DNA from: Cronobacter sakazakii
GTDB taxonomy: Bacteria > Pseudomonadota > Gammaproteobacteria > Enterobacterales > Enterobacteriaceae
Length of the DNA stretch: 64,000 nt
Direction: 5' to 3'
Assembly (NCBI RefSeq): GCF_000982825.1
Contig: NZ_CP011047.1
Span: 2,480,001-2,544,000 of the forward strand
Shown: positions 35,322 to 43,873 of the stretch, one piece after another
Layout of the letters: each line of letters starts with the position of its first letter
Position numbering within the stretch: the first letter of the stretch is position 1
Position numbers and translations under genes: made by a program
Notes under the pieces: generated by a model
The model's input: only the letters and a program-made list of their open reading frames with translations
Databases searched by the model: none
What the model was told of the DNA's origin: nothing

Positions 35322-36595
35322 TTATTTTAAGGGAACCTCAATATAGCCTGCTTCCAGTCCTTTTACCTCAATACCTTGTACAACCGATTTACCGGTTTTA
35401 ACTTCAATTTTTTTTATGGGGCCTTCCTCTGCAGCACGATAGTTTACCCATGTAACCCCGTTGATATCCTGATGCAGCGCCTCCGGGGGAACGGCAATTC
35501 CCTTCTCATTCATATAAAGTATTATCGCCAGATGTGCACTCATACCTATTCTGGCTCCTTTTGATGGCGTATCTACTGAAATGATGACATCGTAATAGAC
35601 CGACATTCCTGAAGCATCTGCTGCATCACTCTGAACGGCAATAGCGCTGACATGACCCTCCAACTCTTCTCCGACAAATCCATCTCCGGTTATTTTTACT
35701 GGCATGCCTTCATGTATTCTATGTATGTCTGACTCTTCGACTTTTGTCACGACCTGCAAATGATCGAGACTGACAAGTGTTAAAAGGGGTGTTCCCTGGT
35801 TTACCGTCATTCCTGGCTGAATAACGATTTTTTTACTATTTTCCATCGGTGACTGTCGAACTATAACCCCTGCAAAAGGCGCTGTGATAATTTGGCGTTG
35901 AGATTGGGCGAGCAACATTTGAAATCGCGCTTGTGCATTAACCAGATTTAACCTGGCAAGTTCATACTCTTCACCCTGGCCTTTCAGTTCAATAACATTG
36001 AGTTCATCCTGAGAGGCGGATAAATCTTGTTGTTGAGAACGTAATTGCGCTTCAAGCGAATCAACCTCCATACGGGCAACGATGCCGCGTTTGAATAATA
36101 ATTGCGTTTCCCGCAAATTTGCATATGTTGCATTCAAGCTATCCTGTGAGGCCTTTAAGGCTCTCCTGGCCCGGACAACGTCTGGGCTGTTGCTCCAGTT
36201 TTTTAATTGATGCAGTTCTCGCTGTGCCTTTAACAAATCTCCCTGTGCCTGACGTAACTGGATTTGAATTTGCTCAGGATTAATGTGAGCCAGTATCTGA
36301 TTAGCCGCAACACGTTGACCTTCCTGTACCATTATTTCTTTAATGACACCTTCAAACGGAGCTGAAAGAGTTTGCTGACGTACTGCCTCAATACGCCCAA
36401 CCAGTCCAATATTTTGCTCCAGCCTTTCTGGTCTTATCTGAAGCCAATTTTTATCAACGACTTGAACTTTTTGCTCATCTTCCTTTTGTAATATTAGCCC
36501 CAAGCCAGTAATAAATGCTATAACTAAAAAAATAGTAAAAAAGGCTTCAGGCGCGCTGTTGTTAAATATTTAGATGCTAAAGGAAAATTAATCAT
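35322..36595 (-). CDS. MacA/HlyD-type periplasmic adaptor, expressed by -1 frameshift or frameshifted
   Basis: Last gene of the exporter operon. The body (36536-35322) encodes a membrane-fusion protein with lipoyl-like halves (APFEGVIKEIMVQEGQRV, and APFAGVIVRQSPMENSKKIVIQPGMTV), a long coiled-coil hairpin and a beta-barrel. It has no good start in its own frame. An ATG at 36595, overlapping the TolC-like stop as ATGATTAA, opens MINFPLASKYLTTARLKPF and reaches the heptamer T-TTT-TTA (36542-36536). A -1 shift there joins it to a membrane anchor, TIFLVIAFITGLGLIL, and the body, giving 424 aa. Without the shift it stops at 36524 after 23 aa. A one-base deletion in the T run or a sequencing error would look the same. 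Confidence 0.72.
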
Positions 36596-38069
36596 TAATT
36601 GTTATGTCCCAACTTTGCAGGGTAGTACCCAGTTGCTGATCCAGTTCAGCCTGGGCATTAAGATAATTTATTAGCGTATTCAGACGCGCATTTTCAGCAT
36701 TGCGAAGATCATTTTCATAACTCAATACCTGGAAGTTACTTGAACGTCCTACGGTAAGTTTCTCACGTTCGATCTCCAGCTTACGAAGGGATAGATCCCG
36801 GGCACGTTGCGAGATTTCATATTGCCGCCAGCGAGCGTTAATATCTCGCACTGCGTTCGTTACCTCTCGCTCCAGTTGCTGGTGAGCTTCGGCAAGCTGG
36901 ATTCCACTGTTACGTACATTTACCCTGGCCTGTACTTCTGCCTGGTGGATACTCATGTCATTGACCGGTATTTCGACCTGTATGCCTACGTAGTTCTCCC
37001 ATGTCCTGGATACCCCAGACTGATTATCTCGTCTGCGCACTTGATTGGCTCCACCAACAAGGGATACATCCCATTGGCTATTATTGTGAGCTACTGCCAG
37101 GTCAATATTTGCCTGCTCATTTTCAATAAGCTTTATGAGCCATTGCGGCTGGGAGTATTCTGCTTGCTTTATAGCCTGTACAACATCAACTTTTGTATCA
37201 TGTGCCTGAAGTGATTCGGTTGCTTCTATTGGCGTGTTTAAATCGAGAGAGAGTAATTGCAATAACTCCAGACGCTTTGCGTCAAGGTCATTACGGGCTT
37301 GTTCAAAATTTAGTTCCTGAGAGGCAACCTCAGCTTCTGCCTGTACAATCTCAAATTCAGCCATTCTTCCTGCAGCAATCATTGCCCGGTTAACATCAAC
37401 TAATTTATGTGATCGATTAAGAGATTCGCGAGCAATTTTTAGCTGCTCTTGTGCCTGCAATAATGCTCTGTAAGAAGTAATGATCCCGGTGACAGTTTGT
37501 GAAATTATTGATTTTAAATTAAGCCGGTTAATTTGCTCACTCAGTTGTGCCAAGCGAACAGGTGCTGTTGCAATATTTTTACCGGCACCACGCAGTAAAG
37601 GTTGAATGACAGTGATGCTGGCACCATCGTTTGTGGAAAAGCCAGCCATATTCGCTTTTGTATTAATATAGTTCCATCCAAGGCTTACTCTTGAACCATA
37701 AGGTGTCAGGATAGTGGTTTTTGGTGACACAGCCCCCTGACGATAACGGTCATCCTGGTTATATGTGGCAAGATAATTGCCGCTAAGCGTCAATTTCGGG
37801 TTGAATCTGTCTTGAGACACTGTAAGATCAAATTTCTGAGAAATACGGTTCAAATAAGCGCTACGTATAGCACGATTGTTTCGGAGTCCCAAATAAATAG
37901 CATCTCCCAATGTCATTTCAATTTTCTGTGCATGCAATGAGATGTCTGGGGAGTTAAAAGTTAAATTTTTTTCTTGCCCGGCAGAAACAGCCTGTTCATT
38001 TGAAAACGAATAAGCATCTACACTGACAGGCACAAATAGTATTGATATTGCTATTAAAATTTTAATCAT
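36588..38069 (-). CDS. TolC-like outer-membrane efflux protein
   Basis: A 493-aa outer-membrane channel protein. The signal peptide (MIKILIAISILFVPVSVDA) is followed by two TolC/OEP repeats rich in long amphipathic helices (TLGDAIYLGLRNNRAIRSAYL in the first, ANIDLAVAHNNSQWDVSLVGG in the second). It is only distantly like housekeeping TolC. The ATG at 38069 overlaps the permease stop as ATGATTAA; a 73-codon upstream extension has no homology and lies within the permease gene. It provides the exporter its own outer-membrane exit. Confidence 0.88.
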   Translation of the reverse strand: MIKILIAISILFVPVSVDAYSFSNEQAVSAGQEKNLTFNSPDISLHAQKIEMTLGDAIYLGLRNNRAIRSAYLNRISQKFDLTVSQDRFNPKLTLSGNYLATYNQDDRYRQGAVSPKTTILTPYGSRVSLGWNYINTKANMAGFSTNDGASITVIQPLLRGAGKNIATAPVRLAQLSEQINRLNLKSIISQTVTGIITSYRALLQAQEQLKIARESLNRSHKLVDVNRAMIAAGRMAEFEIVQAEAEVASQELNFEQARNDLDAKRLELLQLLSLDLNTPIEATESLQAHDTKVDVVQAIKQAEYSQPQWLIKLIENEQANIDLAVAHNNSQWDVSLVGGANQVRRRDNQSGVSRTWENYVGIQVEIPVNDMSIHQAEVQARVNVRNSGIQLAEAHQQLEREVTNAVRDINARWRQYEISQRARDLSLRKLEIEREKLTVGRSSNFQVLSYENDLRNAENARLNTLINYLNAQAELDQQLGTTLQSWDITIND

Positions 38070-39312
38070 CACGTAATGCCTGGACAGGAGATAAACGCGC
38101 CGCAGAGACTGCTGGCGATAGCCCAAATAAAAGCCCTGTAATTGCCGCGCCGCCAACACCCAGCATAAAACCTGAGGGATATAATGAGAAAGTTCCCCAG
38201 CCAGAGTAATAGACAAATAACCAGGCTGTAATAAGGCCCATAAGTGCGCCGGTAAGTGCTCCCAGACCAGTAAGAACGGTGGATTCAATTAAGAAAAGTA
38301 ATGCGATATCTTTAGGTCTGGCTCCTAACGCTATACGGACGCCAATTTCACGACGCCTTTCAGCAACGTTCATCACCATAACATTCATAACACCGACTCC
38401 ACCAACCAAAAGCGCTATTCCTCCAAGACCAGAAAGGAACCAGGAAAACAGACGTGACTGTTTTTCCATACCTTTAAGTAATTGTTGAGGGAATTGTACG
38501 CTTATTTCAAAACCGGAATTTTTTTTTGCTAGCCAGTTGCGTAAAATATGGGCATTTTGAACGACGTGCTCATAATCATGATTACGAATAAGAACACTTG
38601 TAATGTATGGGTTAGGAAATATACGACGCATACTGTCTATGGGCACAAAAATGGAATCATTAACGGAAAAAGGTACCAATGGGTTTTGTTCATCACTTTT
38701 GATTATCCCTATTACCTCGAAAAGGTACCCGGCAAGCTGAATATGATCCCCCGGCTTGATGTCTTTCCCTGCATTTTCCATTTGATTAGCGATATTTCCT
38801 CCCAGAACTGCATAAGTATTCCCCGTATCATATATGCTAAGAAATCGTCCCACTTTGAGATGCAGGCCCAAAACATCTGATAATTTATCAGTGCTCCCTA
38901 TCGTTGTTACGTTCAATACTTGTCCTTTGAAAAGAGCATCTATATTTGCTGAGACTAAAGGGGCTACTGCAATTGTTTCAGGAATCAGTGTGTTTAAATC
39001 ACTGGTATTTAAGGTTGTATTAACCGAAATTGTCTCGTTTCGATTACCAACAGGCAGTTGAATAGTCGCTGCAATCATATCGGTACCCATCCCTTTGAAG
39101 ACGCTCATTGCCTGTAATTGCGCATTGTGACCAATATTTAGTAACGCAACGACGGCCATACAACCTATAGCGATTCCAATGAGAGCCAGAAATGCACGAC
39201 GACCGAGGAGCCTTAAGTTTTCCAGAGATTCTCGTAAAATGTGTAAGCAAGATGGACCATAGACGAGTTTTAATTCTGAGTATATGAATGTATTGCGTTT
39301 AGCCGTTGGCAT
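38062..39312 (-). CDS. MacB/FtsX-type ABC permease
   Basis: A 416-aa permease with the four-segment layout of the MacB family: one membrane segment at residues 40-60 (FLALIGIAIGCMAVVALL), a large periplasmic MacB-type core domain, then three segments in the last 130 residues, including GGIALLVGGVGVMNVMVM and the coupling helix RRREIGVRIALGARPKDI. The ATPase is encoded separately. The start MPTAKRNTF at 39312 overlaps the ATPase stop by 14 bases. Such mechanotransmission exporters push periplasmic substrates through TolC. Confidence 0.88.
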   Translation of the reverse strand: MPTAKRNTFIYSELKLVYGPSCLHILRESLENLRLLGRRAFLALIGIAIGCMAVVALLNIGHNAQLQAMSVFKGMGTDMIAATIQLPVGNRNETISVNTTLNTSDLNTLIPETIAVAPLVSANIDALFKGQVLNVTTIGSTDKLSDVLGLHLKVGRFLSIYDTGNTYAVLGGNIANQMENAGKDIKPGDHIQLAGYLFEVIGIIKSDEQNPLVPFSVNDSIFVPIDSMRRIFPNPYITSVLIRNHDYEHVVQNAHILRNWLAKKNSGFEISVQFPQQLLKGMEKQSRLFSWFLSGLGGIALLVGGVGVMNVMVMNVAERRREIGVRIALGARPKDIALLFLIESTVLTGLGALTGALMGLITAWLFVYYSGWGTFSLYPSGFMLGVGGAAITGLLFGLSPAVSAARLSPVQALRDD

Positions 39313-40009
39313 GAGATCTTTCACTGATAGTACCATCATGTACTTCTATACAACGAGACATACAGCCAGCAAGGCTTTTATCGTGCGTCACTAACAGAAG
39401 TGTTGTTTTTTCTGTTTGATTTAGTGACATTAATAAATTAATAATGCCTTCGGCATTTTTGCTATCGAGATTACCGGTAGGCTCATCGGCCAACAACAAT
39501 ATGGGTTCGCCTATTAATGATCGTGCGATAGCCACACGCTGGCGCTGCCCACCTGAGAGATCGGCGGGTTTATACTGGATTTTGTCGCTTAGCCCAACAC
39601 GATTCAGCTGTATCTTCGCTGCCTTATAGGCATTTGATTTAGATACGCCGCGATAGAAAAGCGGTAATGCGACGTTATCTAATATTGTAAGGCGTGGTAA
39701 AAGATTATAGCTTTGAAAGACAAAGCCAATGATTTGGTTTCTGGCTATTGCTCTTATTTCACTATTAGCTTGTGACATTTCAGTGCCATTGATAAATACA
39801 CTTCCAACATTAGGTTTATCTAAAAGGCCAATGATGTTGAGCAACGTGCTTTTCCCTGATCCTGAAGCGCCAACAATAGCGCAACTTTGACCATGGGGAA
39901 TTGACAATGAAATGTTATTTAATATAACCTGCCGGGAAAGGTCTTTAAGATATGAATGAGAAATATTTCTCAGGCAAATTATATCTTTATTGTATTGAAC
40001 CTCTGTCAT
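39299..40009 (-). CDS. ABC exporter ATPase (MacB/LolD type)
   Basis: A 236-aa ATPase with Walker A GASGSGKST (residues 47-55), Q-loop VFQSYNLLPRLT, signature LSGGQ (151-155), Walker B LLLADE (171-176) and H-loop His near 209. It belongs to the LolD/MacB-type group that pairs with four-segment permeases. It begins 30 bases after the stop of the leaderless 284-aa protein gene and overlaps the permease gene. GC is visibly lower than in flanking metG and mrp. Confidence 0.92.
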   Translation of the reverse strand: MTEVQYNKDIICLRNISHSYLKDLSRQVILNNISLSIPHGQSCAIVGASGSGKSTLLNIIGLLDKPNVGSVFINGTEMSQANSEIRAIARNQIIGFVFQSYNLLPRLTILDNVALPLFYRGVSKSNAYKAAKIQLNRVGLSDKIQYKPADLSGGQRQRVAIARSLIGEPILLLADEPTGNLDSKNAEGIINLLMSLNQTEKTTLLLVTHDKSLAGCMSRCIEVHDGTISERSHANG

Positions 40010-40039
40010 TATTCGTGATTTTATCTTTTCATCTCAACT

Positions 40040-40894
40040 TCATTTCTGAGAAATAAATGCGTCTAATAGTGTTTTGTTTTCCGGGAAAGAAGTGGTAAGG
40101 AAGCTCTGGGGATCATGGAGCAATTTCCCATCAACCAAACTGAAGCCATTTTTCAGTCCTTTCTCCGTGACAGTGAATACGCCATTGACGTTACGCCAGT
40201 CTGGTTCTTCCGTTTTTAATGTCACTTCACTGGCAGTTTCAATAATATAATTTTTTTGTCCTTTACCCTCGTAAGTAGCGAATTTAGCACCCAAATTTTG
40301 ACCATTTACCACTGCTTCAAGGAAATCGAAATTGGCTTTGTGCGAAAATGAATAGCCTGCGTCTAATTCATAGTTCAAAAAGCCTGTGTCAAGAACGGAG
40401 CCGGAATAGCCTTTACTACTTTTAATTCTTGTTGCAGTAGCAGTATCAGCTTCAGTAAATATGAAGGTTTGCTGATGTCCTTCCATATCAAACATGGTTC
40501 CATCATTGACGTTTGCCATTACACCGTTAAACATTCGATACGTTCCCAGGTCATGCGCTAAGTCGTCAACATATCTCAAGTCAGCACCCTCATTTTGAGC
40601 CTGCTCGTATAAGTCAGATAATATACTCTGATCTTGAGTAGTTAAAAAATTAACAGAAGACATATTCATGTTATTAACATTTAGCTGTGTTTGAACAGGA
40701 GGGGTAGAATCACTGTCACCAAAAAGGCGAGACATCATTATCTCTTTACCACTAAAGCTAATGTTCGCAATCGCTGACTCTGTATTTTCTTGTGTTCTGT
40801 TTAATTTAAAAGGCTGAGAGGAAATGGTTTTCAAACGGGTGCCTGACGTATCCTGCATCTGTTTGTATGTTACATATGATTGATTGATCATCAT
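40040..40894 (-). CDS. Leaderless 284-aa protein, candidate exporter cargo
   Basis: I do not recognise this family with certainty. The 284-aa product has no N-terminal signal peptide, no membrane segment, no double-glycine leader and no cysteine that I can see. It is rich in Asn, Ser, Thr and Asp. The first 85 residues look low-complexity and disordered. From about residue 85 a more regular domain follows, with TTQDQSILSDLYEQAQNEG, YVDDLAHDLGTYRMFNG and FSHKANFDFLEAVVNG. The start has a strong GAGAGGGA ribosome site. It is first in the exporter operon, which suggests cargo, or a regulator of it. Function is inference from position. Confidence 0.72.
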   Translation of the reverse strand: MMINQSYVTYKQMQDTSGTRLKTISSQPFKLNRTQENTESAIANISFSGKEIMMSRLFGDSDSTPPVQTQLNVNNMNMSSVNFLTTQDQSILSDLYEQAQNEGADLRYVDDLAHDLGTYRMFNGVMANVNDGTMFDMEGHQQTFIFTEADTATATRIKSSKGYSGSVLDTGFLNYELDAGYSFSHKANFDFLEAVVNGQNLGAKFATYEGKGQKNYIIETASEVTLKTEEPDWRNVNGVFTVTEKGLKNGFSLVDGKLLHDPQSFLTTSFPENKTLLDAFISQK

Positions 40895-40942
40895 GATTGA
40901 TATCCCTCTCGCCTGTGGTTAGTTAATTACATCTATTGATAC

Positions 40943-41413
40943 TTAGTAAGAAAACTCGACGGTGACGCTTTCGTTACGTGATGGCTGTAACGTCTCTGAT
41001 GGTGCGCCTGTAACAGTATGGCGCAGAGAAATCCGACTGCCAGCATCGAAACGTACATCATTCAACGCCGTGGTTGATGATGAAGAACCGCTGCTTACCG
41101 GAATACAACGTGTTGGGCCTGACTGATAAGGTTGATATATGCATAATTCCGTCGTGTGCGTATAAGCAGCGGGATATGCGGCCTAATCAAAGCGAATCAG
41201 AGTCAATGTTTTGGTTGGGTTTGCAGAGCCTTTTTGGAAGTCAGCAACCTGGAATGTAAACAAGGTTGACGTAACAGGCGCTGTGCCAGCGGAGTAAAGA
41301 CGGATTGAAGATGGCACTACTGTCTTTGTAATGGATCCCGTCGCTGCCATTGCAGGCAGAGAAGCAGCACATGCAGCCAGTGCTAAAGATAAATAAACAA
41401 GATTTTTTCTCAT
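40943..41413 (-). pseudogene. Small exported pilin-like protein interrupted by one amber codon
   Basis: The N-terminal part (41413-41183) has a clear signal peptide, MRKNLVYLSLALAACAASLPAMA, and ends TLTLIRFD before TAG at 41185-41183. Reading straight on in the same frame gives 79 further open codons: AAYPAAYTHTTELCIYQ, two cysteines, then a beta-rich tail ending NESVTVEFSY and TAA at 40945-40943. The whole would be 156 aa with the size and end strand of a pilin or similar secreted beta protein. So it is a single nonsense mutation, or rarely a read-through gene. It lies 48 bases upstream of the cargo candidate on the same strand, with no terminator between. Confidence 0.72.
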
Positions 41414-41660
41414 TGTTTTTCCATATAAAATTCCATTTTTACACAGAACTGAGTATACCGTTCTGAGCCCTTAAGGTGCTTTTGCTTCCAACATTTGCAA
41501 AATAACCCTAAGTCTGGAGTAACGGCAGAGAATCCATTTACTTTAGCCACCAAAAATAATAGGTGACCAGGGAAAATCCCTTTTGCCTGCTCGCTTCATG
41601 GTTTTCTTATCTTCAAAGGCTGATTTAACACCATAGATAACACTTTTGGTAAGGAAGACG

Positions 41661-42032
41661 ATGGGAACACCGACAAAAGACTTATCGCCAGATATGAAAA
41701 CGTTATCGGCTATTTTCCTAATGTCGCTGGTTAATTTAACCGGCTGCGTGGCTGACCAGGCGACGTTTAATCGCGCCGGAGACATGCGCATTATCAATGG
41801 CGAGGTTTGTATTTATACCGCGCAGGCCGGGCCGGGGGATGTCTTTACGCAGTATGCGGTTTATTCCATCGATGACCCAAACCCGAAGCGCCACGCGGTG
41901 CTTTTACCTGCGTATCAGACCTGTCTGCCAAACGGCGCTTACCAGAAGGGTGAAGCGTGGGTGGCAGAGTATGTGCTGATGAAGCCCGGCGGTGAACTGC
42001 AAAAATACGCCGTATCGTTTACCTCGCCCTGA
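41661..42032 (+). CDS. Small lipoprotein, T6SS-immunity-like
   Basis: A 123-aa protein with a lipobox, FLMSLVNLTGC. The mature part (VADQATFNRAGDMRIINGEVCIYTAQ, then YAVYSIDD and YQTCLPNGAYQKGEAW) resembles the enterobacterial group annotated as putative type VI secretion immunity periplasmic lipoproteins; the resemblance is from memory. The start at 41661 has an AAGGA ribosome site. An internal ATG at 41694 would give a more canonical 18-residue signal. No cognate effector is in the window. It sits between the exporter island and mrp. Confidence 0.6.
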   Translation: MGTPTKDLSPDMKTLSAIFLMSLVNLTGCVADQATFNRAGDMRIINGEVCIYTAQAGPGDVFTQYAVYSIDDPNPKRHAVLLPAYQTCLPNGAYQKGEAWVAEYVLMKPGGELQKYAVSFTSP

Positions 42033-42168
42033 AGCCAGACGCCCACATGCCTGCTTTAGCGCACATCAGGCTAACCCCTGTGGGCGTTTAATGTCGTCTT
42101 ACTCCCCGCGACTCTGTTATGATTCTATGACTGCAATTTATTAACATCAGAACAACAAAGGAGTCGGG

Positions 42169-43278
42169 ATGAATTCGCAATCCCAGGCCAAATCCCCCGA
42201 GGCGCTGCGTGCGCTGGTCGCCGGGACGTTAGCCAATTTCCAGCACCCCACCCTGAAGCACAACCTCACGGCGCTGAAAGCGCTGCATCACGTCGCCTGG
42301 CTTGATGACACCATCCACGTCGAGTTACAGATGCCGTTTGCCTGGCGCAGCGGTTTCGAGGAGCTGAAAGAGCAGGTGAGCGCCGAGCTACTGCGTTTAA
42401 CCGGTGCCAGCGCCATCGACTGGAAACTGTCGCACAGTATCGCCACCTTAAAACGCGTGAAAAACCAGCCGGGCGTGAACGGTGTGAAAAACATTATCGC
42501 GATAAGTTCCGGTAAGGGCGGGGTAGGGAAGTCCTCCACCGCCGTCAACCTGGCGCTGGCGCTCGCGGCGGAAGGCGCGAAAGTGGGCATTCTCGATGCC
42601 GATATCTACGGCCCATCAGTGCCGACGATGCTCGGCGCGGAAGGCGAACGCCCGACCTCGCCGGACGGCACCCATATGGCGCCGATTATCTCTCACGGTC
42701 TTACCACTAACTCCATTGGTTATCTGGTGACCGACGATAACGCCATGGTATGGCGCGGCCCGATGGCGAGCAAAGCGCTGCTGCAACTGCTGCAGGAAAC
42801 CATGTGGCCGGATCTCGACTATCTGGTGCTGGATATGCCGCCGGGCACCGGCGACATCCAGCTGACGCTCGCCCAGAACATTCCGGTGACCGGCGCGGTG
42901 GTGGTGACCACACCGCAGGACATCGCGCTTATCGACGCCAAAAAAGGCATCGTGATGTTCGAGAAAGTGGAAGTGCCGGTACTCGGCATTGTCGAAAACA
43001 TGAGTATGCACATTTGCAGCAATTGCGGTCATCACGAGCCGATTTTCGGCACCGGCGGCGCGCAGAAGCTGGCGGAAACTTATCATACTCAGCTGCTGGG
43101 CCAGATGCCGCTGCATATCTCGCTGCGTGAAGATCTCGACCGCGGCCAGCCGACCGTTATCTCCCGCCCGGAGAGCGAATTCACCACGCTTTACCGCCAG
43201 CTGGCGGGCCGAGTGGCGGCGCAGCTCTACTGGCAGGGCGAAGTGATCCCGGGCGATATCGCGTTTCGCGCGGTGTAA
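42169..43278 (+). CDS. mrp: Iron-sulfur cluster carrier Mrp/ApbC
   Basis: A 369-aa P-loop NTPase of the Mrp/Nbp35 family. An N-terminal MIP18-like domain is followed by the deviant Walker A GKGGVGKSST. The C-terminal CxxC (CSNCGHHEP) holds the transferred Fe-S cluster. It matches E. coli Mrp in length and is normally the divergent neighbour of metG. The start at 42169 follows AAAGGAGTCGGG. Confidence 0.96.
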   Translation: MNSQSQAKSPEALRALVAGTLANFQHPTLKHNLTALKALHHVAWLDDTIHVELQMPFAWRSGFEELKEQVSAELLRLTGASAIDWKLSHSIATLKRVKNQPGVNGVKNIIAISSGKGGVGKSSTAVNLALALAAEGAKVGILDADIYGPSVPTMLGAEGERPTSPDGTHMAPIISHGLTTNSIGYLVTDDNAMVWRGPMASKALLQLLQETMWPDLDYLVLDMPPGTGDIQLTLAQNIPVTGAVVVTTPQDIALIDAKKGIVMFEKVEVPVLGIVENMSMHICSNCGHHEPIFGTGGAQKLAETYHTQLLGQMPLHISLREDLDRGQPTVISRPESEFTTLYRQLAGRVAAQLYWQGEVIPGDIAFRAV

Positions 43279-43305
43279 CGCCGGGAGCGTTTCGCGCCAT
43301 GACAG

Positions 43306-43330
43306 ACGCCTCCTCCGGGAGGCGTTTTTT
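43306..43330. terminator. Bidirectional terminator between mrp and acetyltransferase
   Basis: ACGCCTCC-tccg-GGAGGCGT with a T run on the mrp strand, between the two convergent stops. Confidence 0.88.
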
Positions 43331-43334
43331 ATGG

Positions 43335-43775
43335 TCAGGATTTACGAAAATGCAGGAGCAGGTAAGCGCCCTCTGGGGCGTCGCCGTGCCCCTCCTGCAC
43401 CCAGCCGTGACGGGCATAAAAGCGCAGCACGCGTTCGTTTTTTTCAAGACACTTAAGCGCGCCGGTGCCGGTAAACCGCGCCTGCACGGCCTCAAGCAGC
43501 GCCGCGCCGACGCCGCGCCCCTGAGCGTCCGGGGCGACAAACAGGTGATGTAGAAAATTGTCGTTTTCGGCGATGGACGCAAACCCGAGCCGGTGACCGT
43601 CCGCCTGCGCCACCAGAATCGTTTCGCCAAGCGTGTCGGCGTCAAAATCCTCCAGTTGCCATTCGCTGCCATCAAGCCACGGCCAGCCTTCGCGCCGGGC
43701 GTGTAAATAGATCGTGCGTAAAAACGGACGATCGCTCTCTTCCCAGGGCCTGATCTCCACTGCGTTTTTCTTCAT
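43335..43775 (-). CDS. GNAT-family N-acetyltransferase
   Basis: A 146-aa acetyltransferase with the acetyl-CoA loop DAQGRGVGAALLEAV, the preceding strand HHLFVAPD and a C-terminal VLRFYARHGWVQEG. Substrate unknown. The ATG at 43775 (MKKNAVEIRPWEESDR) places the first beta strand correctly; a longer frame adds three codons. It is convergent with mrp and divergent from btsS; not in the E. coli K-12 order here. Confidence 0.85.
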   Translation of the reverse strand: MKKNAVEIRPWEESDRPFLRTIYLHARREGWPWLDGSEWQLEDFDADTLGETILVAQADGHRLGFASIAENDNFLHHLFVAPDAQGRGVGAALLEAVQARFTGTGALKCLEKNERVLRFYARHGWVQEGHGDAPEGAYLLLHFRKS

Positions 43776-43873
43776 TAACGACACTCACTTACCGTTTTTT
43801 GGGTTTCTTCATAGAAAGTTATGGCACAGCAGCGTATTTTACGCGCTCTTAATTATCAGCGCGGAGCGTGGGC

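Noticed and set aside
40010..40039. Terminator between the cargo candidate and the ATPase gene
   Set aside because: The 30-base gap is AT-rich but has no stem, so the genes are read as one operon.
35290..41640. Integrative element with attachment sites around the exporter island
   Set aside because: No integrase, tRNA gene or flanking direct repeat is visible at either edge. Only base composition and broken synteny support transfer.
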